A program made the position numbers and the translations under genes. A DNA stretch of 63,849 nt from Paludibacterium sp. (lineage in GTDB: Bacteria; Pseudomonadota; Gammaproteobacteria; Burkholderiales; Chromobacteriaceae). The notes beneath the pieces were generated by a model. The model saw nothing but the letters and a program-made list of their open reading frames with translations, was not told the origin of the DNA and made no database searches. The stretch spans positions 1 to 63,849 of the forward strand of contig NZ_JAFAND010000088.1 in the NCBI RefSeq assembly GCF_019232825.1, given 5' to 3'. Positions within the stretch are counted from its first letter, which is position 1. Every line of letters begins with the position of its first letter. Positions 1 through 8,734 of this stretch are shown here, piece by piece.

Positions 1-1
1 C

Positions 2-1858
2 TTAGACGCGGGTGCATAACGCGCGTAGCTGATGCAGGCTTTCGTCCAAAATCAGTAATTGCAGCGCTTGCTCGGCCAGCGCCGATGCGCCCTGCTGGTA
101 GGACGACGCAAAGGCATCCACCGCAGCGGCATCGAGCAAGCCATCCGTATTCAGCGACAAACGCTGCCCCAGTCCGGTAAAGCGTGTGGCCAAGCTCGTT
201 TTTAGCCAGCCGTCGAGCGGCGGATTGAAGCCGCGCTTCTTGCGCTGAAAGAAATCCGCCGGCACGGCCGGATGCATCGCGCGCCGGAAAATCAATTTGG
301 CCGGGCGGGTATAACGTTCGCTTGCCGCCACCGACAGCAGCTTCTGATACAAGCGATGATCCAATAGCGGTGGGCGCCCTTCCAACCCATGCGCCATGGT
401 GCACAAATCGGACTTCTGCAGAATGTAATCGGGCAGATAATTGGCGAAATCGATCGCCAATAGCGCCTGTAATGCATCATTCTCGCCAACGCTGGAACGT
501 GGCATCGGGTCCGGCGCGCGCCAGTAGCACAGGCGAGCCAGTGGACGCCCCCCCTGCAAAAAGCGGCGTTGGCCAGGCGTCAGCCCGGAAAACCGCAGCG
601 AATAGGCCTCGCGCCAATCCATGGCAAGCTCTGTGGCGAGTTTTCCCGCGCCCTTGGACGCCAACTGTGACACGATCGGTAACGGCAAACGACAATGCCG
701 CCGCCAACGGGTGCGCAAGTGTTTGTTCATCCGTTTATAGCCCGCCAGCAGCTCATCGCCGCCGTCACCGACCAGTACCACTTTCACATGCTTGGTGACT
801 TCTCGCGCCAAATACCAGGTCGGAAAGCTCGACGGGTCAGCAAACGGCTGATCCAGATCGGCCACGATGCGCGCAAAATCGGCGGCCAGATCCGCAGGCA
901 TCGGCACAGCAACGTTCTCCAGCCCCAGCCGGTGCGCCGTATCGGCCGCATCGCGCGATTCATCCAGCCCGGATCCGGGAAACGCGGCGGTAAAGGTGGT
1001 AAAGCGCGTCAGCGATTGCGTAGCCAAACGGCTGGCGATCACGGTCGAATCAATCCCGCCCGACAGCAGCACGCCCAACGGCCGATCCGCCACGGTGCGC
1101 ATGGCGACCGCCTGATCGAGCTCGGGCAGCCAATCACCCGCTTCCACCTCGGGCTGCCAATAGCGCCGCTTGCTAAGCGCGCGCGTTTTCAGGTCGTAGG
1201 TCAGGCAATGGCCGTTTTCCAGGCGCTGAATGTCGGTGAAGATCGTACGGGGAGAAGGGATGTAGCGATGCGCCAAATAGGCATCGATGGCTTCCGCCGA
1301 GAACGTCCGCCGGTCGGCCGGCAAAAACGGCAGCACGGCGCGCACCAAGGAGCCGAAAGCGAACTGGCCGTCGATGTGCGTATACACCAGCGGCTTCTCG
1401 CCCATGCGATCCCGCGCCAGATGCACCTGTCCATGGCGCAAATCGAGAATGGCAAAGGCGAACATGCCGCGCAGGCGCGCCAGCAGCTCATCCAGGCCCC
1501 AAGCCAGGTAGGCGTTGAGGATAAATTCGGTATCGGAATGCGTTCGAAAAACCGCGCCGTTCGCCTCCAACGCCACCTTGTCCGCCTCCCAGTCATAGAC
1601 CTCGCCGTTGTAGCAGATCCAGACTTGGCGATCGCTGCTCGCCATCGGCTGATTGGCGATCGGGCGCGGATCGATGATTGACAGGCGCGCATGCAACAGC
1701 GCGTGACAGGCCGGTCCGGCAGGCACTTCGTTGAACGCGTTGTCGAGCAGCAACCGGCTAGCGGCATCCGGACCGCGGCGGGATAGCTCGGCCAGCATGG
1801 CGTCCGCCCCGGCCGGCGCAACGGGGACGTCGGAGAAGAAACCGGCAATTCCACACAT
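2..1858 (-). CDS. asnB: Asparagine synthetase-type glutamine amidotransferase in LPS cluster
   Basis: Class-II glutamine-dependent amidotransferase of 618 residues. The start was placed at the Met directly before Cys-Gly-Ile-Ala-Gly, because the N-terminal nucleophile Cys must be exposed; six upstream in-frame codons were dropped. The glutaminase half covers about residues 2-185 (CGIAG, RRGPD, and CYNGEVYD near 82-89). The synthetase half carries the ATP-pyrophosphatase P-loop SGGIDS at 266-271 and a later GDGGDELLAGY motif. AsnB enzymes amidate aspartate. Relatives inside polysaccharide loci amidate uronic acids or similar sugars. Being last in a run of LPS genes favours the second role by context, but the sequence alone cannot choose. 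The stop codon lies two bases from the window edge, so the gene is complete. Confidence 0.9.
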   Translation of the reverse strand: MCGIAGFFSDVPVAPAGADAMLAELSRRGPDAASRLLLDNAFNEVPAGPACHALLHARLSIIDPRPIANQPMASSDRQVWICYNGEVYDWEADKVALEANGAVFRTHSDTEFILNAYLAWGLDELLARLRGMFAFAILDLRHGQVHLARDRMGEKPLVYTHIDGQFAFGSLVRAVLPFLPADRRTFSAEAIDAYLAHRYIPSPRTIFTDIQRLENGHCLTYDLKTRALSKRRYWQPEVEAGDWLPELDQAVAMRTVADRPLGVLLSGGIDSTVIASRLATQSLTRFTTFTAAFPGSGLDESRDAADTAHRLGLENVAVPMPADLAADFARIVADLDQPFADPSSFPTWYLAREVTKHVKVVLVGDGGDELLAGYKRMNKHLRTRWRRHCRLPLPIVSQLASKGAGKLATELAMDWREAYSLRFSGLTPGQRRFLQGGRPLARLCYWRAPDPMPRSSVGENDALQALLAIDFANYLPDYILQKSDLCTMAHGLEGRPPLLDHRLYQKLLSVAASERYTRPAKLIFRRAMHPAVPADFFQRKKRGFNPPLDGWLKTSLATRFTGLGQRLSLNTDGLLDAAAVDAFASSYQQGASALAEQALQLLILDESLHQLRALCTRV

Positions 1859-1962
1859 AATCGATGACTCTCTCAATGCCCAGGCAAGCCGGGCGGGGGG
1901 TTAACCGAGACGGGCGCCCCAGTACTACCGCGGTAACGCCTGGTCTCGCTTCGTGGCGGCGT

Positions 1963-2057
1963 TGGCGCAATGCCGCGCATTGCGCGGTGATTGCGCCCTA
2001 CGACCCCGGATGTGCGCTCGCGTAGGGCGCACTCGCCGAAGGCAGTGCGCCACAGAC
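1963..2057 (+). repeat. Dispersed intergenic repeat, family A, copy 1
   Basis: This noncoding stretch between two minus-strand genes contains an inverted repeat (GCGCCCTACG with CGTAGGGCGC) and the block CTCGCCGAAGGCAGTGCGCC. The same ends recur near 54396-54463 with an internal deletion. It resembles the short hairpin-forming GTAGGGCGCA...-type repeats scattered through many proteobacterial genomes. The rest of the 234-base gap (1859-2092) shows no gene. Confidence 0.7.
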
Positions 2058-2092
2058 ACTGCTGTCGTACTAGCTACTCTCACGGCCGCCGG

Positions 2093-3181
2093 TTAGGCGT
2101 TGGGTAAGAAAGCCAGGAGTTGCGCAGTGTTCCGCGCGACCGAGAACCGGCGGCGAACATCTTCGCTCCCTGCCTGTGCCATGCGTTGCATGCGAGAGGG
2201 ATCGCTCAGCGCCTGATCGAGCGCGCGCACCCAAGCATTCACATCACCAGGCTCAACCAATACGCCCGTTTCTCCATCCGTGACCGTTTCCGGAATGCCG
2301 CCGGTACGACTGGCCACGACCGGCACCGCCAGCGCCAGCGCCTCGATTTGCGACATGCCCAATGGCTCGAACAGAGACGGCATCACCACCAGTGTCGCAT
2401 GACGGTACAAACCATGAACCGGCATAACATTGCCGGCCATGAGCACACTCGACGCCAAGCCAAGCGCACGTATTGTCGCCTCGATCTCCGGGCGCGCAAT
2501 GCCCTCGCCCGCCATCAAATAACGCAGCGTGGGATATTTCGTTCTGAGCTGAGCCAGCGCGCTCAACAGGGTCTGGTGGCCCTTCTCTCCCCGCAACATG
2601 GCCGCGTGCAGCAGGACCGGGCCGTCCGCTGCCGCAAGCCAAGCAGCCACCGATTCGGGCATGGCCGCCTCGGCCTGCGCGTCGATGAGGTCAAAATCGA
2701 TGCCGGGATAGACGACGTGGATCCGCGCCGCCTGCACCGCCGGGTCGCGCAGCAGCTCGTCCTTGATGAACTGGCTCGGCACCATCGTGGCGTCGAACAG
2801 CCGGTTGTAACTGAACGCCTTCTGACTACCGGTCAAGTAGGTGCGCGAACGCAGAATGAACGGGCGCTGCGCCACCAAGCGCGCGGCGACGGCCGCGTTG
2901 TTGCTGTCGTGGCCGCTATGGCAGATCAGCAGACGTGCGCGCGTGCGAGCCAACAGGCCGCGCAAGCGCATAATCGACGGTGGGTGCAGGCTGTTGCGGA
3001 ACGCCACGGGGAAAGTTTCCAGTCCCTGGCGTTTCGCCAACGCCTCGACCCGCCCCCCCGGCCGGCACGCCAACGTGCAATCGACGCCCGCCTCGCCCAA
3101 TAGGCGCATCTGCTGCATCAACTGCAGTTCCTGCCCACCGACGTTGGGGGAGGATTCGGTAAACACCACATGCCTGGCCAT
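2093..3181 (-). CDS. Glycosyltransferase family 4 (LPS/polysaccharide)
   Basis: A 362-residue GT-B fold glycosyltransferase. The N-terminal half begins with a Rossmann-like strand and a glycine loop (FTESSPNVGGQELQLM) typical of acceptor binding. The C-terminal half has the GT4 nucleotide-sugar signature: VYPGID near 160, a GEKGHQTLL segment near 220, and PSLFEPLGMSQIEALALAVP near 290, which contains the E-x7-E motif. It probably adds a sugar to the LPS core or O-chain on the cytoplasmic face. It follows waaL in transcription order with a 12-base gap, so the two are very probably cotranscribed. The sugar and linkage cannot be deduced. Confidence 0.88.
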   Translation of the reverse strand: MARHVVFTESSPNVGGQELQLMQQMRLLGEAGVDCTLACRPGGRVEALAKRQGLETFPVAFRNSLHPPSIMRLRGLLARTRARLLICHSGHDSNNAAVAARLVAQRPFILRSRTYLTGSQKAFSYNRLFDATMVPSQFIKDELLRDPAVQAARIHVVYPGIDFDLIDAQAEAAMPESVAAWLAAADGPVLLHAAMLRGEKGHQTLLSALAQLRTKYPTLRYLMAGEGIARPEIEATIRALGLASSVLMAGNVMPVHGLYRHATLVVMPSLFEPLGMSQIEALALAVPVVASRTGGIPETVTDGETGVLVEPGDVNAWVRALDQALSDPSRMQRMAQAGSEDVRRRFSVARNTAQLLAFLPNA

Positions 3182-3193
3182 TTTCGCCTCTCG

Positions 3194-4519
3194 TCATGCG
3201 GGCCGAACGTCACGCCCGGCTGCGATTTCCGCCAATAGCCCGGCGGAAATGAATAGGAACAGATACAGCATATGATCGCGCTGAATGCTTTCGATCATCA
3301 TCCGGCCAATGAACCCGCAGCTCACCAGCACCAGGATCAAACCCAGCAGTTCGTCCCGCAAGGCAAAGGCTCGATAGCCAATCACGATCAATGCCCAGCA
3401 AAACGCAAACCAAAGCAAAATCGCCGGCACACCCAATCCCACACCCAGATCGATGAAACCGCTGTGGCTGTGCGATAGGATACGGATCACGTAGCCCTCA
3501 TGCTGCAGAGCCCTGCCAAATGCGCCACGTCCATAACCAAAGCCTATAGGGCGCTCCGCCATCAGATTTAACCCACGATGAAACCAAGCTAAGCGTTTAT
3601 AGGCGGAATCATCCGCCTGGCGGCCATCGGCCAACATCGGCAAAGTGCCATAATCGAACCAAGCGGTCGAGTTCTGGTAGTTCCAGCCGGCTTCCAGCGA
3701 TCCGATCAGCACTTGGTTGCGCGTGTCCTTTTTCACCGCATAGGCACCCAGTCCGCCCAATGCTAGCGGCACCAACAAAGCCACGGCGACTATCCGCTTC
3801 ACGCCGAGCCGTTTGCGCTCAAACAGCAAATAGACGAAGGTCAGGGACAGCGACAGGTAAATGAGACCGATCATGCCGTTGCGCGCGCCGGCACGCACAC
3901 TGACGAACACGATCAGCACGGCAATAAGCGCGAGCAACCACGCCGGCAAGCGGCTGTGCGGCAAGTGCCGCGAACGGGAGAAGAACAGGGCAACAAAAAC
4001 GAACGCCAGCACCAGATTCATGATGAAGGTGAATTCGAGGTGCGTAGCCGTGGAGAAGGTCACCATGAAGGGCCAAGCACCGGTCAAGTGCCACTGCCAT
4101 GCCTCGAGCACCAGCTCAGTCAATGCAAGCAGCGTCCCGCCAACGATGACCCGATCAAGGATCGACAGCCCGCCACGCCGGCGGAACACGCCCCAGCCAA
4201 TGACGAACCACAGCCCACCCGTCATCAATTGCGCTTTCCACTCACTCCATGCGTAATCCGGCCAGTAGGCCAGCAACCAGCAATGCACCGCGGCATAGCC
4301 GATAAAAACCGCCAACAACAGCGATGGCCAGCGCGATTCCCGCCACAACAGCGGCAGGCTATCGCGACGGCTGACGACCACAATCAACAGCAAGGCCAGC
4401 ATCAACGCATAACGCAGCGCGATCGTGCCCGGAATGTTGGCCATCACCAAAAACACCACCGAAAGCACGACGCCAAGCCGCTCGTCCCAGCGGCCTCCCA
4501 GTACATCCGTCAACGACAT
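3194..4519 (-). CDS. waaL: O-antigen ligase WaaL-like membrane protein
   Basis: A 441-residue polytopic membrane protein with about 10-12 hydrophobic segments and one large periplasmic loop (about 265-350) before the last helices. This is the Wzy_C/WaaL layout. The loop ends in HSHSGFIDLG near 350-359, matching the conserved His-x(n)-Gly motif of ligases, and an Arg-rich SVRAGARNGMIGL segment sits near 207-219. WaaL joins undecaprenyl-linked O-antigen, or another glycan, to lipid A-core in the periplasm. Its neighbours (msbA and three glycosyltransferases) support ligation rather than Wzy polymerisation. PglL-type protein O-oligosaccharyltransferases share this fold and remain an alternative. 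Confidence 0.78.
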   Translation of the reverse strand: MSLTDVLGGRWDERLGVVLSVVFLVMANIPGTIALRYALMLALLLIVVVSRRDSLPLLWRESRWPSLLLAVFIGYAAVHCWLLAYWPDYAWSEWKAQLMTGGLWFVIGWGVFRRRGGLSILDRVIVGGTLLALTELVLEAWQWHLTGAWPFMVTFSTATHLEFTFIMNLVLAFVFVALFFSRSRHLPHSRLPAWLLALIAVLIVFVSVRAGARNGMIGLIYLSLSLTFVYLLFERKRLGVKRIVAVALLVPLALGGLGAYAVKKDTRNQVLIGSLEAGWNYQNSTAWFDYGTLPMLADGRQADDSAYKRLAWFHRGLNLMAERPIGFGYGRGAFGRALQHEGYVIRILSHSHSGFIDLGVGLGVPAILLWFAFCWALIVIGYRAFALRDELLGLILVLVSCGFIGRMMIESIQRDHMLYLFLFISAGLLAEIAAGRDVRPA

Positions 4520-4537
4520 CCGATCATCCTTGAAAAG

Positions 4538-5641
4538 TCATACTTTATCAGCCGACAAAGCTTGTAATACCGCCGACAGCACCGTCTCCACCGGCACATT
4601 CGCCATCGGTTCCGCCCGCAGCGCCGCGGAAGCGTTGGCCGGCAGCGGGCGCCGAATCACCGTATGAAGCGCAGGGTCTTGGTACGGTCCGGTTTCCGCC
4701 GGGTCGGCCGTCACAAATAAACTCACCGTTGGCACCTGCTGCGCAATCGCCAAATGCAGCGGGCCGGTATCGCCGGTCACCAGCAAATTCAAGCTGGCCA
4801 CCAGCTCGAATGCCTGCTGCACCGACGTTTGCCCTACCATTGAAATCACCCGGGAATGCCAATGTGTCGGCAGCAAGGCAAAAAACTGCTCTGCCAGCGC
4901 CAGCTCGCTTGCCATACCCGTCAATACGATCTGACATGCCGGCCGGACCTGCAGAAGCGCTTCGGCCAAGGCAACGAAGTGGGACACCGGCCAACTTCGC
5001 TCCGGTTTGGACGCGCCGAGCTGAAAACCGATGCGCTCGACGCCCGCCACGCGGAAATGCTGTGGATCGATAGCGCAAGGGACGCGCATGGCCACTTGGC
5101 TATCATCACAGCCGAGCGCTTTGAGCAACGTCAGCTTGCGTTGTATGACATGGCCGCGAAAAGCGTTGTCGGACGCTGCCGCCAGCCACTGGCGCATCGG
5201 CGGCCCATCGGGCTGAGGAATATCATCCCGCACGATCCAACGGCATCCCGCCAGCACGGCGCACAAGATGTCGAACGGCACGCGCGAGTGCAAAATCACG
5301 GCCAAATCCGGCTTCATCGGCCGTAGATCGCGCAGGAAGCCGCGCATGCGCACAAAGCGGCCGTCCCAGCACAGCACCTGGTCGACATCGTCGTAACGCT
5401 GTACCAGATCGACATATTTCTGGTGCACGACCAAAATCAGCCGCGCCTGTGGGAAACGCAGGCGCAACTGGCGGATCGCTGGCGTATTGAACATCAAGTC
5501 GCCCAACGCCGTGGTGGAAAAAACGACGATCGTTTTAGGTGCCGGATCAGCGGGCAACAGGGTTTGCGGACGCCCTGTCAGCAGGCGATACATCCGGATC
5601 AGGCCATTGGCGATGGCCAGTTTGGTCTTTGTTTGCGCCAT
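4538..5641 (-). CDS. Glycosyltransferase family 9 (heptosyltransferase-like)
   Basis: A 367-residue GT9 enzyme of the ADP-heptose:LPS heptosyltransferase family. It contains VVFSTTALGDLMFNTPAIRQL near 34-54 (the N-terminal GxGD-like loop that binds the acceptor), a QLGASKPERSWP segment near 207, and TGDTGPLHLAIAQQVPTVSLF near 293-313, the nucleotide-sugar motif of the family. WaaC, WaaF and WaaQ add heptoses to the inner core of LPS. I cannot say which linkage this one makes. It sits between msbA and waaL in a probable operon, 18 bases before waaL. Confidence 0.85.
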   Translation of the reverse strand: MAQTKTKLAIANGLIRMYRLLTGRPQTLLPADPAPKTIVVFSTTALGDLMFNTPAIRQLRLRFPQARLILVVHQKYVDLVQRYDDVDQVLCWDGRFVRMRGFLRDLRPMKPDLAVILHSRVPFDILCAVLAGCRWIVRDDIPQPDGPPMRQWLAAASDNAFRGHVIQRKLTLLKALGCDDSQVAMRVPCAIDPQHFRVAGVERIGFQLGASKPERSWPVSHFVALAEALLQVRPACQIVLTGMASELALAEQFFALLPTHWHSRVISMVGQTSVQQAFELVASLNLLVTGDTGPLHLAIAQQVPTVSLFVTADPAETGPYQDPALHTVIRRPLPANASAALRAEPMANVPVETVLSAVLQALSADKV

Positions 5642-5684
5642 GACGGTTTTTTACGTTGAGAACTGTGCGTCGATGCCGAGCGAG

Positions 5685-7481
5685 CTAGGCATCGTCCCCT
5701 TCGGCGGCGGCGGTGTTTGCCGCTGCGGCGCCGGGCTCGTGGAATTGCATTTTATGCAGTTTTGCGTACAAGCCATCATTTTTAATTAATTCAGCATGTG
5801 TACCCACTTCCATGATGCACCCTTGGTGCATCACCACGATCCGGTCCGCGTTCTCGATCGTCGATAGGCGGTGGGCAATGACGATCGTGGTGCGATCGCG
5901 CATCAGCCGCTCCAGCGCGCTTTGCACCAAACGCTCCGACTGGTTGTCGAGCGCGGAAGTGGCCTCATCAAGAATCAGAATCGGCGCGTTTTTCAGCAAC
6001 GCGCGCGCAATGGCCAGACGCTGGCGCTGTCCACCCGACAAGAGCGTGCCGTTCTCGCCGATCAGGCAATCGAAGCCGCCCGGCAATGCCTCGATGAACT
6101 CCAGCGCATTGGCCTGGCGCGCCGCTTCGACAACCTGCTCGCGCGTCGCCGCGCCAAAGCTGCCGTATGCAATGTTGGCCGCCACCGTATCGTTGAACAG
6201 CACCACATCCTGGCTCACCATGGCCAGATGCTGACGTAGATTGGCCAACTTCAGATCGTTCAAATCGACGCCATCGAGCGTGATGCGCCCCGCGGTCGGG
6301 ACATAGAACCGTGGCAGCAAGCTGACCAGCGTGGTCTTGCCGCTGCCGGACGAACCGACGAGCGCCACGGTCTCGCCCGCGCGAATACGCAGGTCGAAAT
6401 GTTGGATCGCTTCTCTGTCCGTGTTCATATAGCGGAAGCTGACCTGTTCGAACGCCAGCTCGCCACGCACCTGATCGAGTGTGCGCGTGCCGCCATCCGG
6501 CTCGGCCGGTTCATCCAGAAATTGAAACACGCTCTCCGCCGCGGCCAGACCGCGCTGCAACGATTGGGCGATATTGGTAATACGCTTGATCGGCGCGAAC
6601 ATCGCCGACATACCGGTGATCAGCGCCACGAAGGTACCGGCGGACAGCTGATTGTGCTGGCCCCGCAGCAGCGCGAAATGCACGATGCCGGCAAGCGCCA
6701 CCGAAATGATCCATTGCGTGGTGCTGGTATTGAGCGCCGAAGCCGCGCTTTGCTTGACCGCGTTGCGGCGAATGTCCTGTGCCGCGTTCGAGAAGCGCGC
6801 CGATTCATACGCCTGACCGCCATAAACCTTCACCACGCGCTGGCAGTCCACACTTTCGCCCAGCACCTGGGTCAACTGCCCCATTTGATGTTGATTGAGA
6901 CGCGTCAGCTTGCGCAGCCGCTTGCTGATCAAGCTGATGCAAATCCCTACCGCCGGGAACACCACGAAGCTCACCAGCGTCATGCGCCAATCGTAATAAA
7001 GCAGCATGCCCAGTAGGCCGAGCACGGTGCAGCCGTCCTTGACGCTGACCGTCAACACATTGAAGCCGGCGTCGGTAATTTGCGTGACGTCGTAAGTCAC
7101 GCGCGACACCAGCCGGCCGGATTGATTGTTGTCGTAATAGGAGACCGGCATGGCCAAGAGCTTGTCGAACACCTCTTGGCGCATGCGCTGCACCAAGTGG
7201 CCGGTCAGCCAGCTGGTGGAGTACTCGTTGCCATAGCTGCAGATGCCGCGCAGCAGGAACAACAGCACAATCATCGGCGGAATCGAACGCAACGCGTCCG
7301 GGTTTTTGGAAATGAAGCCCTCGTCGATCAACGGCTTCATCAAGTGCACAAAGGCCGGCTCGGTCGCGGCGGACACGGCCATGAAGATCAACGAAAGCGA
7401 AAAGACTTTCCAATAGTGGCGCAAGTAGGTCAACAAGCGCCGATATAGAACCAGGGTATTGGTGGAAGGGGTTTGACTCAT
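5685..7481 (-). CDS. msbA: Lipid A / LPS core flippase, ABC transporter
   Basis: A half-transporter of 598 residues with a six-helix membrane domain (about 25-310) fused to an ABC ATPase. Walker A GSSGSGKT is at 376-383, the signature LSGGQ at 481-485 and Walker B ILDEATSAL near 503-511, followed by the H-loop IAHRLST. Homodimers flip lipid A-core across the inner membrane. The start at Met of MSQTPS was chosen because a GAGA purine run lies about 8 bases upstream; in-frame Met codons up to 7502 would overlap the preceding gene as ATGA and are possible. It lies within the LPS gene run. Confidence 0.93.
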   Translation of the reverse strand: MSQTPSTNTLVLYRRLLTYLRHYWKVFSLSLIFMAVSAATEPAFVHLMKPLIDEGFISKNPDALRSIPPMIVLLFLLRGICSYGNEYSTSWLTGHLVQRMRQEVFDKLLAMPVSYYDNNQSGRLVSRVTYDVTQITDAGFNVLTVSVKDGCTVLGLLGMLLYYDWRMTLVSFVVFPAVGICISLISKRLRKLTRLNQHQMGQLTQVLGESVDCQRVVKVYGGQAYESARFSNAAQDIRRNAVKQSAASALNTSTTQWIISVALAGIVHFALLRGQHNQLSAGTFVALITGMSAMFAPIKRITNIAQSLQRGLAAAESVFQFLDEPAEPDGGTRTLDQVRGELAFEQVSFRYMNTDREAIQHFDLRIRAGETVALVGSSGSGKTTLVSLLPRFYVPTAGRITLDGVDLNDLKLANLRQHLAMVSQDVVLFNDTVAANIAYGSFGAATREQVVEAARQANALEFIEALPGGFDCLIGENGTLLSGGQRQRLAIARALLKNAPILILDEATSALDNQSERLVQSALERLMRDRTTIVIAHRLSTIENADRIVVMHQGCIMEVGTHAELIKNDGLYAKLHKMQFHEPGAAAANTAAAEGDDA

Positions 7482-7498
7482 GCCATCTCGTTTCATCG

Positions 7499-8734
7499 TC
7501 ATGCGTGCGGCCCACGTTGGGGCAGCGACTGCAGCAGGCGGTGGTAATTGGCCAGCAACGTGTCGGCCATGACCGACAACCGCATCGGCTCGGCGGTTCG
7601 CCGTGCCGACAGGGACAGCGCGTCCCAGCGCGCGCGCGCCGCGAGCCAAGCGCCCACGGCCTCCGACCACGCCGGCGGCGATAGCGCATCGGCCACCCAG
7701 CCGTTTTCGCCAGGAGTGATCAACTCCGCCGCGCCGCAGGTGGTGCTGGTCAATACCGGCAGACCACAGGCCAGCGCCTCAATGCAGACGTTGCCGAACG
7801 GCTCGTACAAGGTCGGTAGCAAAAAGCCGTCGGCCATGCCGTAAAACGGCTTCACGTCCTGCTGAGGACCGCAAAAACGCACGCGCCGGGCCAACCCGAG
7901 CGATTCGGCCAACCGCTGGTAGCGGGCCAAATGCTTGTCCGCGCCGACAACCACCAGATAGATTTGGGCGTGCGCCTCGATCGCTTTCAGCGCGCGCGCC
8001 ACGCCCTTGCGCTCAAAGCCGGAACCGACAAACAGCAATAACGGCGCGTCGTCCGGAATATCCCATGCCGCGCGCATCGCGGCACGGTGCCGCTCCCGCA
8101 ACGACGGGTGAAAGGCCTCGGTATCGACGCCGTTATAAATCACGGCCAATCGTTCATCCGGCAGACCGAACGTCTGCTGGATCTCCCGCTTGATCATTTG
8201 CGAGATGCAAATCACCAGTTTCAGGCGCGGGTCAAGGAACATCCGCCGCTCGGCACGGCAGACATAATGGTGATAAGGATTCAGCCACAACGACAGCCGG
8301 CGCCAGAAGCCCATTGTCTGTCGCCGCAACGCCAGCCAGCGCGCGTGCACGCCATCGCCGGCCCGATAGACGTCGCAGCCGGGAATGCGCTCGTGCGACT
8401 GCACCAAATCGAAGCCTTCCGCGAGCCAAACGCGCCGCGCCGCGCGGGCGAATCCCCAGTCGCGCCAGACATTGCCGAAATAGAACGGCGCCACGGTAAC
8501 GGCACGGATGCCTTCAATCGGCTCCCACCGGCGCGCCAAAAGCGACACATCGAGGCTGCCGGCGTCGCGCAACACATCCAGCGCACGGCTGACGAAGCGC
8601 TCGGCGCCGCCGGCGGGATTGTAGCGCTGGCGCACGATAGCCAGGCGAATCCGTTCTCCCTTTGCCTCGGGAGCGGGAAAGGCATGCAATTCAGTATGAT
8701 CGGACAATTGACGTTCAACCGACGGTGTCGGCAT
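7499..8734 (-). CDS. Glycosyltransferase family 4, WaaG-like
   Basis: A 411-residue GT-B enzyme. After a poorly conserved 27-residue N-terminus, IRLAIVRQRYNPAGGAERFV starts the domain; the glycine loop and GGAERF are typical of WaaG/RfaG. Later motifs are VIYNGVDTEAFHP near 198, LLFVGSGFERKGVARAL near 233-249, and LLPTLYEPFGNVCIEALACG near 310-330 with the E-x7-E pair. WaaG adds the first outer-core hexose. The start codon lies 20 bases inside the end of ptsI, so translation of the two is probably coupled. This overlap physically joins the PTS genes to the LPS genes. Confidence 0.87.
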   Translation of the reverse strand: MPTPSVERQLSDHTELHAFPAPEAKGERIRLAIVRQRYNPAGGAERFVSRALDVLRDAGSLDVSLLARRWEPIEGIRAVTVAPFYFGNVWRDWGFARAARRVWLAEGFDLVQSHERIPGCDVYRAGDGVHARWLALRRQTMGFWRRLSLWLNPYHHYVCRAERRMFLDPRLKLVICISQMIKREIQQTFGLPDERLAVIYNGVDTEAFHPSLRERHRAAMRAAWDIPDDAPLLLFVGSGFERKGVARALKAIEAHAQIYLVVVGADKHLARYQRLAESLGLARRVRFCGPQQDVKPFYGMADGFLLPTLYEPFGNVCIEALACGLPVLTSTTCGAAELITPGENGWVADALSPPAWSEAVGAWLAARARWDALSLSARRTAEPMRLSVMADTLLANYHRLLQSLPQRGPHA

